DNA of 64,000 nt from assembly GCA_964406035.1 (NCBI GenBank), contig CAYOQB010000007.1, forward strand, positions 1 through 64,000, read 5' to 3'. The notes below the pieces were generated by a model. It searched no databases and was not told where the DNA came from. It saw only the letters and a list, made by a program, of their open reading frames with translations. Both the position numbers and the translations under genes were made by a program. This document shows, one piece after another, positions 41,495 through 51,317 of this stretch. The stretch comes from JAIEPW01 sp964406035 (GTDB lineage Bacteria; Acidobacteriota; Terriglobia; Bryobacterales; Bryobacteraceae). Numbering within the stretch: position 1 is the stretch's first letter; every line of letters begins with the position of its first letter.

Positions 41495-42954
41495 GCACGG
41501 CACGCGTTGGAGGCGGCGAACTCGTACCGAACCGGCGGGAACCCTCCCTGCCTGCATTCACTACGATGTTTCGTTCGATGCTGATCTCCGCCTCGGGAGC
41601 CGGCGCGGGAGTCCTCTTTGGCGTACTCGCGGCAAAGATAGTCGCCGTAATGGGTGGTCCGCCAGCCACAGGCGCCCTGGCCGCGGTGCAGCAGGTGCGG
41701 CAGACCGCGACGGTCGCAGCCTCCTTCCAGGGTCACACCGCGGTGGTGCGGGGGATTGCGCGCGGCAACTCCGGCGCATTCATACGGACGGCGGCGCTGA
41801 TGATGCTCGCCGGGAGCTTGGTCGTGGGAATAGCTTTAGAAGCGGGCGCCGGGTCACCTTGGGGAGTCCACCCGGTCTTCCCAGGAGCATTGGCACTAAT
41901 CACCTTGACTTCGACCGCCGCCCTGTTCCTCGGCGCCATTCTCAACGGGCAAAGCCGCATCACCCGCTTGACACTCTATCAGGCGAGTATGCCGGCAACC
42001 CTATGTCTTTGTGTCGCGATGCTGTTCTCCTTGTGGCAGGCAAGTTCGGTGGAGTGGAAGAGTCAAATCGCGGTCCTCGGCTCCTGCCTGCTGGGTCTCA
42101 TCGTGGGCTTCCTGTTTTTACTTGGTAGTGAGCCTGTTCTCCAGCCTGGACGCTGCTTCGATCGCCACCACGCCGCGGAGTTCCTGCGTGTGTCAAGCGC
42201 GATTGCCGCGAGCGCCGGTATTGCCTCGGCATCACTTCTTTTTGTCAGAGGCAATCTGTTGCGTGACGCCGGGTTAGGCGCGGCGGGCCTGTTCGACGCA
42301 TCCTGGACGATCGGTACCAACGCCCTGAACCTGGTGCTGGTCTCGTTGCAAGCCTGCTACTTGCCGGAACTCTGCCGCGTTGGCAGGTCGGCTCAGGAGC
42401 ACCGGTTGATCCGGCGGTTCTGTGCCATCGTCCTCAGCTCGGCCGTCCCAGTGTTGGTTCTGACCATCCTTTCGGGCGGGATTCTGCTTACGCTGTTCTT
42501 CTCCGAGCAGTACTCGGGAGCGGAAGCAAGCCTGACATGGATCCTGATGGGCGGCTACTGGAAAGTGAGCTCATGGGTGCTCGCGATTCCAGTACTCGCG
42601 CGAGGAGCGGCCGGAGTTGTCGCGATCTTCGACCTGGTGACCCACTCGGTGTTCGCGATCGCGGCATGGCGCCTCACCCCGGTCCTCGGATCTCTGAATG
42701 CCGCGGGCAGCGCTTATCTGCTCATGTATCTGCTGACCTTCGCTCTGGTCCTCACTTTCATGATCAGCAGCGTGAAATTTCGCCCAGCTCCACCACTGAT
42801 TCTGGTGTGGCTGGCTGGACTCGCATGCGTGATGACTTGCGGTTACGCGCACCTGACAGGCGGCCAACCGGCGACGGCCGTTAACTCGGCTTTATGGCTT
42901 GCGGTTAGCCTCCTCCCCGCGGCCGGAACCTTCGCCTGGTGGAGGACCCTGTGA
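41488..42954 (+). CDS. Wzx-like polysaccharide flippase
   Basis: A 488-residue protein with about 12-14 predicted membrane helices and the MATE/MVF-like pattern of O-antigen flippases. An early helix pair with SGAGAGVLFGVLAAKI and ALAAVQQVRQTATVAA is present, as in RfbX-type proteins. It would flip the undecaprenyl-linked repeat unit to the periplasm. The start overlaps the acyltransferase by 7 bp; the end overlaps the next glycosyltransferase as GTGA. Confidence 0.85.
   Translation: MLSTARVGGGELVPNRREPSLPAFTTMFRSMLISASGAGAGVLFGVLAAKIVAVMGGPPATGALAAVQQVRQTATVAASFQGHTAVVRGIARGNSGAFIRTAALMMLAGSLVVGIALEAGAGSPWGVHPVFPGALALITLTSTAALFLGAILNGQSRITRLTLYQASMPATLCLCVAMLFSLWQASSVEWKSQIAVLGSCLLGLIVGFLFLLGSEPVLQPGRCFDRHHAAEFLRVSSAIAASAGIASASLLFVRGNLLRDAGLGAAGLFDASWTIGTNALNLVLVSLQACYLPELCRVGRSAQEHRLIRRFCAIVLSSAVPVLVLTILSGGILLTLFFSEQYSGAEASLTWILMGGYWKVSSWVLAIPVLARGAAGVVAIFDLVTHSVFAIAAWRLTPVLGSLNAAGSAYLLMYLLTFALVLTFMISSVKFRPAPPLILVWLAGLACVMTCGYAHLTGGQPATAVNSALWLAVSLLPAAGTFAWWRTL
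42941..42946 (+). promoter_or_regulatory. Ribosome binding site deciding the GT4 start
   Basis: GGAGGA lies 4 nt before the GTG at 42951, favouring that start over the in-frame GTG at 42939. Confidence 0.5.
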
Positions 42955-44168
42955 GCTTTCCACGCGTCCTCGCCATCTACGACAACCTGGAACTCGGGGG
43001 CATTCAGACGTTCCTGGTCCGCTTTGCGAAGCGCTTCGGCGCCGAATGTCCGGGCCTGACTCTGCTCACCAACCGCCGCGGCAATGCGGAACTGGCGGCG
43101 GCATTCGAACAGCATGGGCGAATCGAAGTCGACAAGACCTTCGGCAATGTCCCATTCCGGCGTCGCTCACGGCTCCAGCGGCCAGACTGCATTCTTGCCT
43201 TCGATACCTCCTCGCTGCTCGAAGCAGCAGCGCTGCAGAAGTTCGTCTTCCCCGCGGCGCGCGTCCTGGTCTTCGTTGCTCATCCGCGTGAATTTTGTCC
43301 AGGAAAGTCGCGGCGCCTCCGGGATTGCCTGGCCGCGGATCTGTTGCTCCAGCTTCCACCCAGGAACATAGCCTTCATGAATGACGCCTGCAGGCAGGAG
43401 CACTTCGAGAGGCTTGGGAGCAACTTGAATCAATGTGTCGTCGCTCCGCTCCCTGTCGACGTCTCGCGCTTCACCAGCATTCCAATCGGTCCGAAGGTCC
43501 CAGGGCGGGTGGTCTCCGTAGGACGCCTGACGCGCTTCAAGTCGTACCAGCGCAATGTCCTGCCGGTGATCGCGAAGCTGCGATGGGAGGGGATGCCAAT
43601 CGAGCTCCACTTCCACGGCGATGGCGCGGAGGAGCGGAATCTGCGTGGGTTGGTTTGTCGCTACGACCTGGAGAACCACGTGTACTTCCACGGGCCTGTA
43701 CCGTATTCCGCTCTGCCGGAGGTCTTCCACTCCGCATGGGCATTCCTGGGCATGGGGACCTCCGTGGTCCAGGCGGCAGCCGCGGGCGTTCCGGCTCTCG
43801 TCGCCGTGGAGTCCGCGGCACTGCCGGAAACTTTCGGATTTCTGTCGGAAACCGACGGCTTTGGAACCGGCGAGATCGGAACGCCATCGACTCGCCAGAG
43901 AATTGAGGATAAACTGCGGCACCTTTATACGCATCCCGAGGAGCATGCGCAAATTAGTGCGGAGTGCCGGACCGCCGCATTGCGCTTCTCCGAGGAAGCG
44001 CTTTGGACAGCGCATGCGCGGTGGATCTCGGACTCGACATTCAGCAAGCTGCGTGTGCCGGCCTGGTTCGCTCCAGCCGATTTCCTTGGAACGGTTTGGC
44101 TGGAACTCGGCCGCCGGGTGGGGCTTCGCGGTACGTCCGGGGATCGCTTGGAACTGGAGAACGCGTGA
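42951..44168 (+). CDS. GT4-family glycosyltransferase (first)
   Basis: A 405-residue GT-B enzyme. The N-terminal domain opens with RVLAIYDNLELGGIQTFLV (GGIQ acceptor loop). The C-terminal domain has VVSVGRLTRFKSYQRNVLPVI, an ELHFHGDGAEERNL donor segment and a GTSVVQAAAAGVPALVAVES region with the nucleotide-sugar Glu. This layout is GT4. Sugar specificity is unknown. Coupled by GTGA to the upstream flippase and to the downstream GT2. Confidence 0.88.
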   Translation: MSFPRVLAIYDNLELGGIQTFLVRFAKRFGAECPGLTLLTNRRGNAELAAAFEQHGRIEVDKTFGNVPFRRRSRLQRPDCILAFDTSSLLEAAALQKFVFPAARVLVFVAHPREFCPGKSRRLRDCLAADLLLQLPPRNIAFMNDACRQEHFERLGSNLNQCVVAPLPVDVSRFTSIPIGPKVPGRVVSVGRLTRFKSYQRNVLPVIAKLRWEGMPIELHFHGDGAEERNLRGLVCRYDLENHVYFHGPVPYSALPEVFHSAWAFLGMGTSVVQAAAAGVPALVAVESAALPETFGFLSETDGFGTGEIGTPSTRQRIEDKLRHLYTHPEEHAQISAECRTAALRFSEEALWTAHARWISDSTFSKLRVPAWFAPADFLGTVWLELGRRVGLRGTSGDRLELENA

Positions 44169-45157
44169 GCGTCCAGCCGATCATAACCGTCCTCCTTCCG
44201 GTGCGGGACGAGATGCCCGAGCGCCTGCGGCGCGCCGTGCGCTCCATCCTGGATCAAAGCTTCACCGATATCGAGGTCCTGCTATTGAACGACGGATCCC
44301 GAAATACGGGCACGCTCGCCGCGCTGCAGGCTCTTTCGAGTGAGGATGCGCGCACCCGGCTGATGCATCTTGCGCCCAGCGGGTTGACCGCTGCTCTGAA
44401 CGAAGGTTTGCGAGCCGCTAGAGGAACGTTTGTGGCGCGACAGGACTCCGATGATTGGTCGCATCCCGATCGCCTGGCGCGACAGGCCGCGTGGCTGCGG
44501 CAGGACGACCGCCGAGTGCTGGCAGGATCAGGTGTGGCGCTTCACGACGAAAGCGGCGAAATGTTGTGGACCGTGGAGATGCCGTTGGACTCGGATCAGA
44601 TTCGAAGCGTGTTCCCCTCTGGGAATCCGTTCATCCATGGAGCGGCTTGTTTCCGGCGAGACGCCGCTGCCAGATGCGGAGGGTATCGCCCGGAACTGGA
44701 CGGCTCCGAGGACTACGACTTCTTCTGGCGGCTCAGCGAGACCGGTAGGACCGGGAATCTGCGCGATGTCCTGTATCACTACCGCATCACCCGCGGATCC
44801 GTTTCTTCCCTTCGCGCACGCCGCCAGTTCGTGGCGCACAGCGCGGCGCGTTCGGCGGGACTTGCCCGCGCGAAGGGAGAGGCGGAGCGGATCCAACTTT
44901 TCCTTCAGGACGCTGAAGTGATGGCTTCCGAACCGGCTCGGCTGGCGGACCTCCGAGCTCGTGAGGCGGATCGTGTGCTGCTCTCCGGCCACGGCGGACA
45001 AGCTCTGCGCGACTACGGTAAGCTGCTGACGCGTTACCCGAGTTGCCGCGTGGCGTGGTTGAAGGCGGCTCGGGGCGTTCTCTATTACCTGCGGCCGGAA
45101 TGGGGCTCATGGTTGTTCCGCGCTGGCTTTTCCCGGCGCCTGCCTGCATGCCGTTGA
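44165..45157 (+). CDS. GT2-family glycosyltransferase
   Basis: A 330-residue GT-A enzyme. Visible parts are ITVLLPVRDEMPERLRRAV, VLLLNDGSRNTGTL and the DXD-like VARQDSDDWSHPDRL. FIHGAACFRRDAA and DGSEDYDFFWRLSETG give the catalytic ED. The C-terminal ~90 residues are helical. It adds one sugar of the repeat unit. The GTG start overlaps the preceding stop. Confidence 0.88.
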   Translation: MSVQPIITVLLPVRDEMPERLRRAVRSILDQSFTDIEVLLLNDGSRNTGTLAALQALSSEDARTRLMHLAPSGLTAALNEGLRAARGTFVARQDSDDWSHPDRLARQAAWLRQDDRRVLAGSGVALHDESGEMLWTVEMPLDSDQIRSVFPSGNPFIHGAACFRRDAAARCGGYRPELDGSEDYDFFWRLSETGRTGNLRDVLYHYRITRGSVSSLRARRQFVAHSAARSAGLARAKGEAERIQLFLQDAEVMASEPARLADLRAREADRVLLSGHGGQALRDYGKLLTRYPSCRVAWLKAARGVLYYLRPEWGSWLFRAGFSRRLPACR

Positions 45158-46128
45158 ACCTGCGAGTACTGTTTGTGATTCCTGGCGAAGAAACCGGATC
45201 CTCCATGATCTTCGCCAAAAGGCAAGCGGCGGCAGTGTCCGCGCTGCTCCCTGCGCACTGTTTCTTCCTTCGATCTCGAATTTGTCCCTGGATGCTCTGG
45301 CAAGACTTCATTCGCTTCCGCAGGGTCCTTTGCTCGTGGAAACCCGACGTCGTGCATGCTCAATACGGCACGGTGACCGCAGCCTTCGCGGCAATCTCCA
45401 GCAGGAAGCCGCTGGTAATCACCTATCGTGGCAGTGACCTGAATCCGTGTCCCAGCATGAATCGGCTCCACGTATGGTTCAGTCACCTTCTGTCGCAACT
45501 GGCGGCCTTGCGCGCAACTCGAGTGATCGTAGTGAGTCCTGAGCTTGCGGGCAGAATCTGGCTACGGGGAAGGAGCGCCAGCGTGCTTCCGAGTGGGGTG
45601 GATACCGCGCAGTTCTTCCCGGGCCCGCGCGATACCGCGCGGAGGGTTCTTGGCTGGAATTCAGAGCCAACCGTGGTCTTTCACGCCGGGCGAAGTCCCG
45701 CGGTCAAGAGGCTTGACCTGGCGCGAGCTGCGATCGAGGAAGCCCGCCGGACCATCCCAGAATTGCGGCTGGAGGTCTTGACCGGAAGCCACGACCCGGC
45801 GATCGTTCCGGACATTCTCCGGGCCGCGGATTGCCTGCTGTTGACCAGCGACTATGAAGGGTCGCCGACCATCATTCAGGAGGCCCTGGCGTGCAATCTC
45901 CCCGTGGTTGCCGTCCCGGTCGGAGATGTGGCCGACCGGTTGCGCGGAGTGTCCGAGTGTGAGGTCGCGCCGCGCGACGCGCGCGAGCTTGCGAAGGCTG
46001 TGGTTCGGGTTGTCCTCGCCGGCCGCCGGTCTGACGGCGCCTGGAAAGCGTGGGAAATCTCCACCACCGCGATTGCGCGCAAGCTTGTGAGCCTCTACGA
46101 AGAGGTGGCGGCTCGTGGAGCCTTCTGA
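45148..46128 (+). CDS. GT4-family glycosyltransferase (second)
   Basis: A 326-residue GT-B enzyme. The N-terminal domain shows LRVLFVIPGEETGSSM, DVVHAQYGTVTAAFAAI and the acceptor-side LVITYRGSDLNP. The C-terminal domain has VVFHAGRSPAVKRLDLARA and LLTSDYEGSPTIIQEALACNLPV with the conserved E-x7-E-like nucleotide-sugar region. The Met at 45148 is chosen because it begins the family N-terminus; 10 bp overlap the GT2 gene. Sugar specificity is unknown. Confidence 0.87.
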   Translation: MPLNLRVLFVIPGEETGSSMIFAKRQAAAVSALLPAHCFFLRSRICPWMLWQDFIRFRRVLCSWKPDVVHAQYGTVTAAFAAISSRKPLVITYRGSDLNPCPSMNRLHVWFSHLLSQLAALRATRVIVVSPELAGRIWLRGRSASVLPSGVDTAQFFPGPRDTARRVLGWNSEPTVVFHAGRSPAVKRLDLARAAIEEARRTIPELRLEVLTGSHDPAIVPDILRAADCLLLTSDYEGSPTIIQEALACNLPVVAVPVGDVADRLRGVSECEVAPRDARELAKAVVRVVLAGRRSDGAWKAWEISTTAIARKLVSLYEEVAARGAF

Positions 46129-46129
46129 C

Positions 46130-47527
46130 ATGGATCACCTCGCCGTACTCTTCAGCTTGACAACGATCGTGATCGCGTTGACGGCAGCATTGTGGCGGCG
46201 CACACGGGATGTGTCCGTGGTGCTTGGTTCCGCAGCCCTCTACTACTGGTCACTTTTCGGAGCGTGGGGATTGATCACCGACAAGCTCGGGGGCTTCAGT
46301 GGCAAGAACTATCACTACCTGGAGCAAAAGCTGTTTCCGATTTATCTGGATGGTGCATACCTGGAAACGCTTCTTCTCTATGGCGCCTTCGTCATCGTGA
46401 CGCAGATCACGCTGCTCGCCTTTGGCGGAAAGCGTCCGGACGCAAGCCGTGCCCTGCTGGACCTCCAGCATGGTCCGGTGCTGGCAGTCTCCTTGTCGGC
46501 GATGGTTGCCAGCATCTGGCTGATGCGGGACCAGTTGTCCACGGCCTGGCTGCTCAATGTGTCGGCGTACCACTACACCCGGTTTCAGGGGGACGCCTTG
46601 TACACGTTACGCCAACTCCTCAACCGGGTGGCGCTGATCCCGGCTGCTATCGCATTCGCCGTGCTGGTTGCCGGCGGAGGCTCCCGTTACTTTCGCAGTC
46701 ACGGACGGCGGTGGCATTATGCCGGATACGGGGTTCTGTTCGCGGGAATGGGCGGCTTTACATTCGTACTGGGCAACAAGAACGAAGTGCTAGTTGCCTT
46801 GCTTTGCGGATGCCTGGTCTACATCCACGGATCGGTGCGGCCGAACCTCGGCGCGAGCGCCCTGGCGGGCGCTGCAGGACTGTGGTTCCTCTACCTGATT
46901 GACTACTTTAGGGCCACTCCGATCACGTCGCTGACCGGAACAATTAGTGAGAACATCGGGTCGACTTCCGGAGTCGCGCAGTTTGTTTCGTCGAGCAACG
47001 AAGCCTACGGCTCGCATTTCTCACTCTATGGAGTCCTCGCGGGTGATGTGCCTCTTCAGTTCGGCTATAGCATCTACAGCCTGCTGTGCTCAGTTGTTCC
47101 TCGGATCGTCTGGCCGGACCGTCCATCTGACATCTACGAGTACTACACCCGAATGGTCGGAGCGATGTCAGGGCAAGGCTATTCCGTTCACCATGCCACG
47201 GGCTGGTATCTGAACTTCGGGATTGCGGGTGTACTCCTGGGCGGCGTTGTTCTAGGAAGCGTCTGGGCCTTTTGTCTGAATGCCTGGCGCCGGCTCCGCC
47301 TTTCGAGCGTCTTGCCGGTCCAACTCTTCGCGGTTCTCGCTCCGTGGTTATTCGCCGCCAACCTTCCCCCGCTCATCCGAGCGGGACCGGAGGGTTACAA
47401 AGGGCTGGTGGTCGACTGCATGCTGGTCCCGCTTCTGACCCTCGCCCTCGCCAGCCGCCGACCCAGGCCGCTGGCTCACTCGACCACCGCTCGCCATTAT
47501 GGTTCCAGAAGCCTCGCTCGAACTTAA
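46130..47527 (+). CDS. O-antigen/oligosaccharide repeat-unit polymerase (Wzy-like)
   Basis: A 465-residue membrane protein with about eleven predicted helices and a large periplasmic loop near the C-terminal half (SNEAYGSHFSLYGVLAGDVP, PRIVWPDRPSDIYEYYTR). This matches the Wzy/OPR polymerase plan: low sequence conservation, many helices, a big loop. It would polymerise the repeat unit. The start at 46130 has GGAG 9 nt upstream; an in-frame GTG at 46115 is possible. It overlaps the next gene by 29 bp. Confidence 0.78.
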   Translation: MDHLAVLFSLTTIVIALTAALWRRTRDVSVVLGSAALYYWSLFGAWGLITDKLGGFSGKNYHYLEQKLFPIYLDGAYLETLLLYGAFVIVTQITLLAFGGKRPDASRALLDLQHGPVLAVSLSAMVASIWLMRDQLSTAWLLNVSAYHYTRFQGDALYTLRQLLNRVALIPAAIAFAVLVAGGGSRYFRSHGRRWHYAGYGVLFAGMGGFTFVLGNKNEVLVALLCGCLVYIHGSVRPNLGASALAGAAGLWFLYLIDYFRATPITSLTGTISENIGSTSGVAQFVSSSNEAYGSHFSLYGVLAGDVPLQFGYSIYSLLCSVVPRIVWPDRPSDIYEYYTRMVGAMSGQGYSVHHATGWYLNFGIAGVLLGGVVLGSVWAFCLNAWRRLRLSSVLPVQLFAVLAPWLFAANLPPLIRAGPEGYKGLVVDCMLVPLLTLALASRRPRPLAHSTTARHYGSRSLART

Positions 47528-48551
47528 GCAGCCAATTTCAAGTCCAGCGTTTCCCGCGGTGAGCGTGGTTGTTCCCTGTCGGAACGAAGCGAGTACCATT
47601 ACGGCGCTGCTGGATTCCATTCTGAACAACGGGTATTCCGGCGGCCTTGAAGTCGTCGTGGCGGACGGCATGAGCGAGGACGGAACGCCAGATCTACTGC
47701 AAGCGGCAGCCAAGGCTGACCCGAGGGTGCGCGTGGTTGCAAACCCGGCACGGGTGACTCCCTGCGGACTCAATCGGGCGATCTCGGCCGCCCAGGGAGA
47801 GATCATTCTTCGGGTGGACGGCCATTCGCGTCTGAAGCGGGGCTACATCGCCACCGCGGTGCAGGCGCTGCTTGCGAGCGGAGCGGACAATGTCGGCGGC
47901 GTACTCGAGACCAAGCCCCGCCAAGTTGGGGCCTGGGCCGAGGCGATCGCCACTGCGATTCAGCTTCCGTTCGGTGTGGGGAACTCAGCATTCCGGACGA
48001 GGCTGGCGCGCCGCGCCTGGGTGGATACGGTCTTCGGCGGGTGCTGGCGGAAGTCATTTCTCCAAGGGATTGGCGGCTTCAATGAAAGGCTCGCGCGCGG
48101 GCAGGACCTGGAACTGAATCAGAGAATCCGCGCGAACGGTGGACGCATTCTCTTGCTGCCGGAATTGGTTTGCGAATACTACCCGCCGGGGTCGCTGGAA
48201 GCTTTCATTCGCCACTCATACCGCAACGGGGAATGGGCGATCCGACCGATACTCCACAGCGATGTTTTCCCGGTGCGAGCCCGGCACCTGGCGCCGTTAC
48301 TCGCCACCCTCGGTGGGCTCGCGCTGGCGGTGGTGGGCTTCTGGCTCACGTGGTTGCCGCTCATGAGTGTGTTTGGGTTCTATGCACTGGCGGCGGCTTG
48401 CGTATCGTCGCGAGCGGCGGTTTCTCCCGCCGTCCGATGGCGCCTGCCGGTGGTCATCGCGGCGCTGCACGCATCTTACGGGCTTGGCAGCTTGATTGCA
48501 TTGGGGCGAATAGCATGTTCAAGAATGAAACGCGCACCACGGAACGCTTAA
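47499..48551 (+). CDS. GT2 glycosyltransferase, ExoA-like, with membrane tail
   Basis: A 350-residue protein. The GT-A domain has VSVVVPCRNEASTITALL, EVVVADGMSEDGT, ILRVDGHSRLKRGY (DXD-like) and an acceptor/catalytic segment GQDLELNQRIRANGG. Two or three membrane helices (about 262-330) follow, as in ExoA-type succinoglycan glycosyltransferases. It adds one sugar. The start lies within the polymerase 3' end; its own end overlaps the methyltransferase start by 37 bp. Confidence 0.88.
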   Translation: MVPEASLELKQPISSPAFPAVSVVVPCRNEASTITALLDSILNNGYSGGLEVVVADGMSEDGTPDLLQAAAKADPRVRVVANPARVTPCGLNRAISAAQGEIILRVDGHSRLKRGYIATAVQALLASGADNVGGVLETKPRQVGAWAEAIATAIQLPFGVGNSAFRTRLARRAWVDTVFGGCWRKSFLQGIGGFNERLARGQDLELNQRIRANGGRILLLPELVCEYYPPGSLEAFIRHSYRNGEWAIRPILHSDVFPVRARHLAPLLATLGGLALAVVGFWLTWLPLMSVFGFYALAAACVSSRAAVSPAVRWRLPVVIAALHASYGLGSLIALGRIACSRMKRAPRNA

Positions 48552-49360
48552 TGCTGACGAGCTTCGCGGCTGTCACCGAAATTCCCGGTCTCGCCGCGAC
48601 GCCAGAGCAGATGAGCATGCTGCGGGGGCGCTATGCCTGGGCCAGCTCGCAGGCCGAGGGGAGGGACGTTCTGGAGGTGGCATGCGGAGCCGGCGTCGGC
48701 CTGGGAAGTGTCGCACGAAAAGCTCGGTCGGTCGTGGGTGTCGATATCGATCCTGAAAACGTGGTCCGCGCCGAGCGGCAGGCCGGTAACCAGCCGCGGG
48801 TCGATGTTCAACTGGGCGACGCGCATCAGCTTCCCTTCCAGCCGGAATGCAAGGACCTGGTTCTTCTGTTCGAAGCCATCTACTATCTGCGCGACCCGGC
48901 GCAATTCTTGCGGGAAGCTTGGCGGGTGCTGCGGCCTGGCGGGAAGCTGCTGCTTACGTCTGTGAACTGCGAATGGGCAGGGTTCCATCGCAGCCCATCC
49001 TCGTTACAATACTTCGGCGCCAGCGAAATGCGTTCGGTTCTGGACGAGTGCGGTTTCGGGGGCGCGGTCTTCGCCGCCTTTCCGGACCGCCGCCAGGGAT
49101 TCCGAGATGCCGGCGTTGCGGTGCTGCGCCGCTGCGCCTCCACCCTGCATCTGATCCCGCGCAGTCTTGCTGGAAAGCAATGGTTGAAAAGAGTTTTCTA
49201 CGGTTCTGGATCTCCAATTCCGGCGCAGATCGAGACTGACCACCGCGACATTCCGCCGCTGATCCCGTGTACGGAATCGTGGCCCGTGCGCGACTACAAA
49301 GTACTCTACATCGAGGCTGAAAAACCGGCAGTTGTGGATTCCAAGAGGTTCCATTCATGA
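48515..49360 (+). CDS. Class I SAM-dependent methyltransferase (EPS locus)
   Basis: A 281-residue protein. SAM motif I is VLEVACGAGVGLGSVA (about 48-63), with SVVGVDIDPENVV, LGDAHQLPFQPECKDLVLLF and LRPGGKLLLTSV. It probably methylates the sugar made by the neighbouring aminotransferase/transketolase cassette, or a nucleotide sugar. A GGGGCGA site precedes the ATG at 48515. The long frame upstream is the shadow of the glycosyltransferase. The stop overlaps the DegT start as ATGA. Confidence 0.88.
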   Translation: MFKNETRTTERLMLTSFAAVTEIPGLAATPEQMSMLRGRYAWASSQAEGRDVLEVACGAGVGLGSVARKARSVVGVDIDPENVVRAERQAGNQPRVDVQLGDAHQLPFQPECKDLVLLFEAIYYLRDPAQFLREAWRVLRPGGKLLLTSVNCEWAGFHRSPSSLQYFGASEMRSVLDECGFGGAVFAAFPDRRQGFRDAGVAVLRRCASTLHLIPRSLAGKQWLKRVFYGSGSPIPAQIETDHRDIPPLIPCTESWPVRDYKVLYIEAEKPAVVDSKRFHS

Positions 49361-50478
49361 GCATCATTCACGAAACTCCGGCAGTACCTTACTTCCGATA
49401 CAGTCAGATCTGCGGCGCGGATCAGAACCGCAGCCTCTCCCTGATTGCCGGCGCGATCGAGCGCGGCGCTTTCATTCTCCAGGACGAATTGGCTCGTTTT
49501 GAACGGGCGCTCGCGGCTTTTGTGGGTAGTAGCTACGCCGTGGGCGTGGCGAACGCCACGGATGGCCTGGAACTGGCGTTCCGCGCGGTCGGACTGCGGC
49601 CCGGCGACGAAGTCTTGTTCGCAAGCCACACCATGGTAGCCACCGCCGCGGCGATTCACTTCGCGGGTGGCGTCCCCGTACCGGTGGACATCGGGACCGA
49701 CCACCTCCTGGACGCCCAGTGCATCGACGCGGCCGTCACTTCGAGTACACGGGCCATTTGCCCGACGCAGTTGAACGGGCGGACGGCGAACATGGATGCG
49801 ATTCTCGCCGCCGCCGATAAGCACGGTCTATTCGTAGTGGAAGATGCGGCGCAGGCTCTGGGATCGAAGTTTCGGGGCCGGTGCGCTGGCACGTTTGGAG
49901 CCGCGGGCGTCTATAGCTTCTACCCCGCGAAGCTGCTGGGTTGCCTGGGTGATGGCGGCGCAGTCGTGACCGACGATCCGGACGTTTATGCCCGACTGCT
50001 GGAGCTCCGCGACCACGGGCGGGATGCTCAAGGGGACGTGGTCCGGTGGGGCCGTAACTCCCGCCTCGACAACATCCAGGCCGCAGTCCTTGGCGCGCGT
50101 CTCGAGGAGCTCCCCGATTCGATTCGCGCGCGGAGAGCCCTCGCGGCGCTGTACCGCGAGCTCCTGGAGGGCATCTCGCAGATCGTGATTCCACCGGGAC
50201 CGGACTCTGGCGGTGATCATTGGGATGTTTTTCAGAATTACGAGATCGAGGCTTGTGATCGTGATCGCTTGCGACGACACCTGGCCGGGCACGGAGTGGG
50301 TACTTTGCTGCCGTGGGGCGGCAAACCGGTCCACCAGATGCGACGGCTTGGCTTCGATCAGACGCTCGAGCGCACCGACAAGATCTTCTCACGCGTCCTG
50401 ATGCTGCCGCTGAATCCCTCCGTCACCGCTGAAGAAATCCACTACATTTCCAGTTTGATCAGGAGCTTCTATCAATGA
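49357..50478 (+). CDS. DegT/DnrJ/EryC1-type PLP sugar aminotransferase
   Basis: A 373-residue aminotransferase. FVGSSYAVGVANATDGLEL (PLP loop), ICPTQLNGRTANMDAI and FVVEDAAQALGSKF (Asp to PLP N1) are visible. The catalytic Lys lies in YSFYPAKLLGCLGDGGAV. It transfers an amino group to a keto-sugar, and its product is probably used by, or made from, the split transketolase next door. Both neighbours overlap it by ATGA. Confidence 0.93.
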   Translation: MSIIHETPAVPYFRYSQICGADQNRSLSLIAGAIERGAFILQDELARFERALAAFVGSSYAVGVANATDGLELAFRAVGLRPGDEVLFASHTMVATAAAIHFAGGVPVPVDIGTDHLLDAQCIDAAVTSSTRAICPTQLNGRTANMDAILAAADKHGLFVVEDAAQALGSKFRGRCAGTFGAAGVYSFYPAKLLGCLGDGGAVVTDDPDVYARLLELRDHGRDAQGDVVRWGRNSRLDNIQAAVLGARLEELPDSIRARRALAALYRELLEGISQIVIPPGPDSGGDHWDVFQNYEIEACDRDRLRRHLAGHGVGTLLPWGGKPVHQMRRLGFDQTLERTDKIFSRVLMLPLNPSVTAEEIHYISSLIRSFYQ

Positions 50479-51305
50479 TCGCCGGTACTCTTGAAGCAAC
50501 CGAGCTGGGTTCGGAAACCGAGGTGTTTGCACGCGACATTCGGCGCAGGGCACTGCAAATGACGTCCCGCGCCCGAAGCTCGCACATCGGTTCTGCATTC
50601 TCTTGCGCGGACATTCTTGCGGTGCTGTACGGCGGCACGCTCCGGGTGCGTCCCAAGGAGCCGGATTGGCCGGGACGCGACCGCTTTGTCCTGAGTAAGG
50701 GGCACGCCGCCAGCGCCCTTTACGCGGCGCTGTCGCTTCGCGGATTCTTCCCTGCGGAGGCGCTGGATGAGTACGCGTGCGACGGGTCGAACCTATGTGG
50801 TCATGCCGCGGCCGTTGTTCCGGGCGTGGATTGGTCTACCGGATCGCTGGGGCATGGGCTCCCCGTGGCTTGCGGGATGGCGCTCGCGGCGCAGTTGGAT
50901 CGCCGCGTTCACCGGGTGGTGGCGCTGCTGAGCGACGGCGAGTTAGACGAGGGTTCGAACTGGGAGGCGATCCTGTTCGCCGCGCACCACGGCCTCGAGC
51001 ACCTAACTGTGATTGTTGATTGCAACGGCCTGCAAAGTCTTGCGGGTACTGAGGAAACCTTGAGGCTCGAACCTCTGGCCGCCAAGTGGCAGAACTTCGG
51101 TTGGGAGGTAACGGAGTGTGACGGCCACAATCACGAGGCGATGCGGACGGCGCTGCGAGCCCGGCCGGGTTCGGGGGTGCCGGCCTGCATTCTGGCCCGT
51201 ACGGTGAAGGGCAAGGGGGTGAGCTTCATGGAAGACAGCGTACTTTGGCACTACCGGTCGGCGCAAGGGACGGAACTGGAAGCCGCCGTGCTAGAGCTGG
51301 CCTAG
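50475..51305 (+). CDS. Transketolase, N-terminal (ThDP/pyrophosphate) subunit
   Basis: A 276-residue stand-alone N-terminal transketolase half. Typical segments are HIGSAFSCADILAVLYGG, DRFVLSKGHAASALYAAL, and TGSLGHGLPVACGMALAAQ. ThDP-binding LLSDGELDEGSNWEAIL is followed by DCNGLQ, and ARTVKGKGVSFMED closes the domain. It works as a heteromer with the next gene. Split transketolases in sugar clusters can make unusual sugars. The start overlaps the DegT stop as ATGA. Confidence 0.93.
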   Translation: MIAGTLEATELGSETEVFARDIRRRALQMTSRARSSHIGSAFSCADILAVLYGGTLRVRPKEPDWPGRDRFVLSKGHAASALYAALSLRGFFPAEALDEYACDGSNLCGHAAAVVPGVDWSTGSLGHGLPVACGMALAAQLDRRVHRVVALLSDGELDEGSNWEAILFAAHHGLEHLTVIVDCNGLQSLAGTEETLRLEPLAAKWQNFGWEVTECDGHNHEAMRTALRARPGSGVPACILARTVKGKGVSFMEDSVLWHYRSAQGTELEAAVLELA

Positions 51306-51317
51306 GCGGACATATCC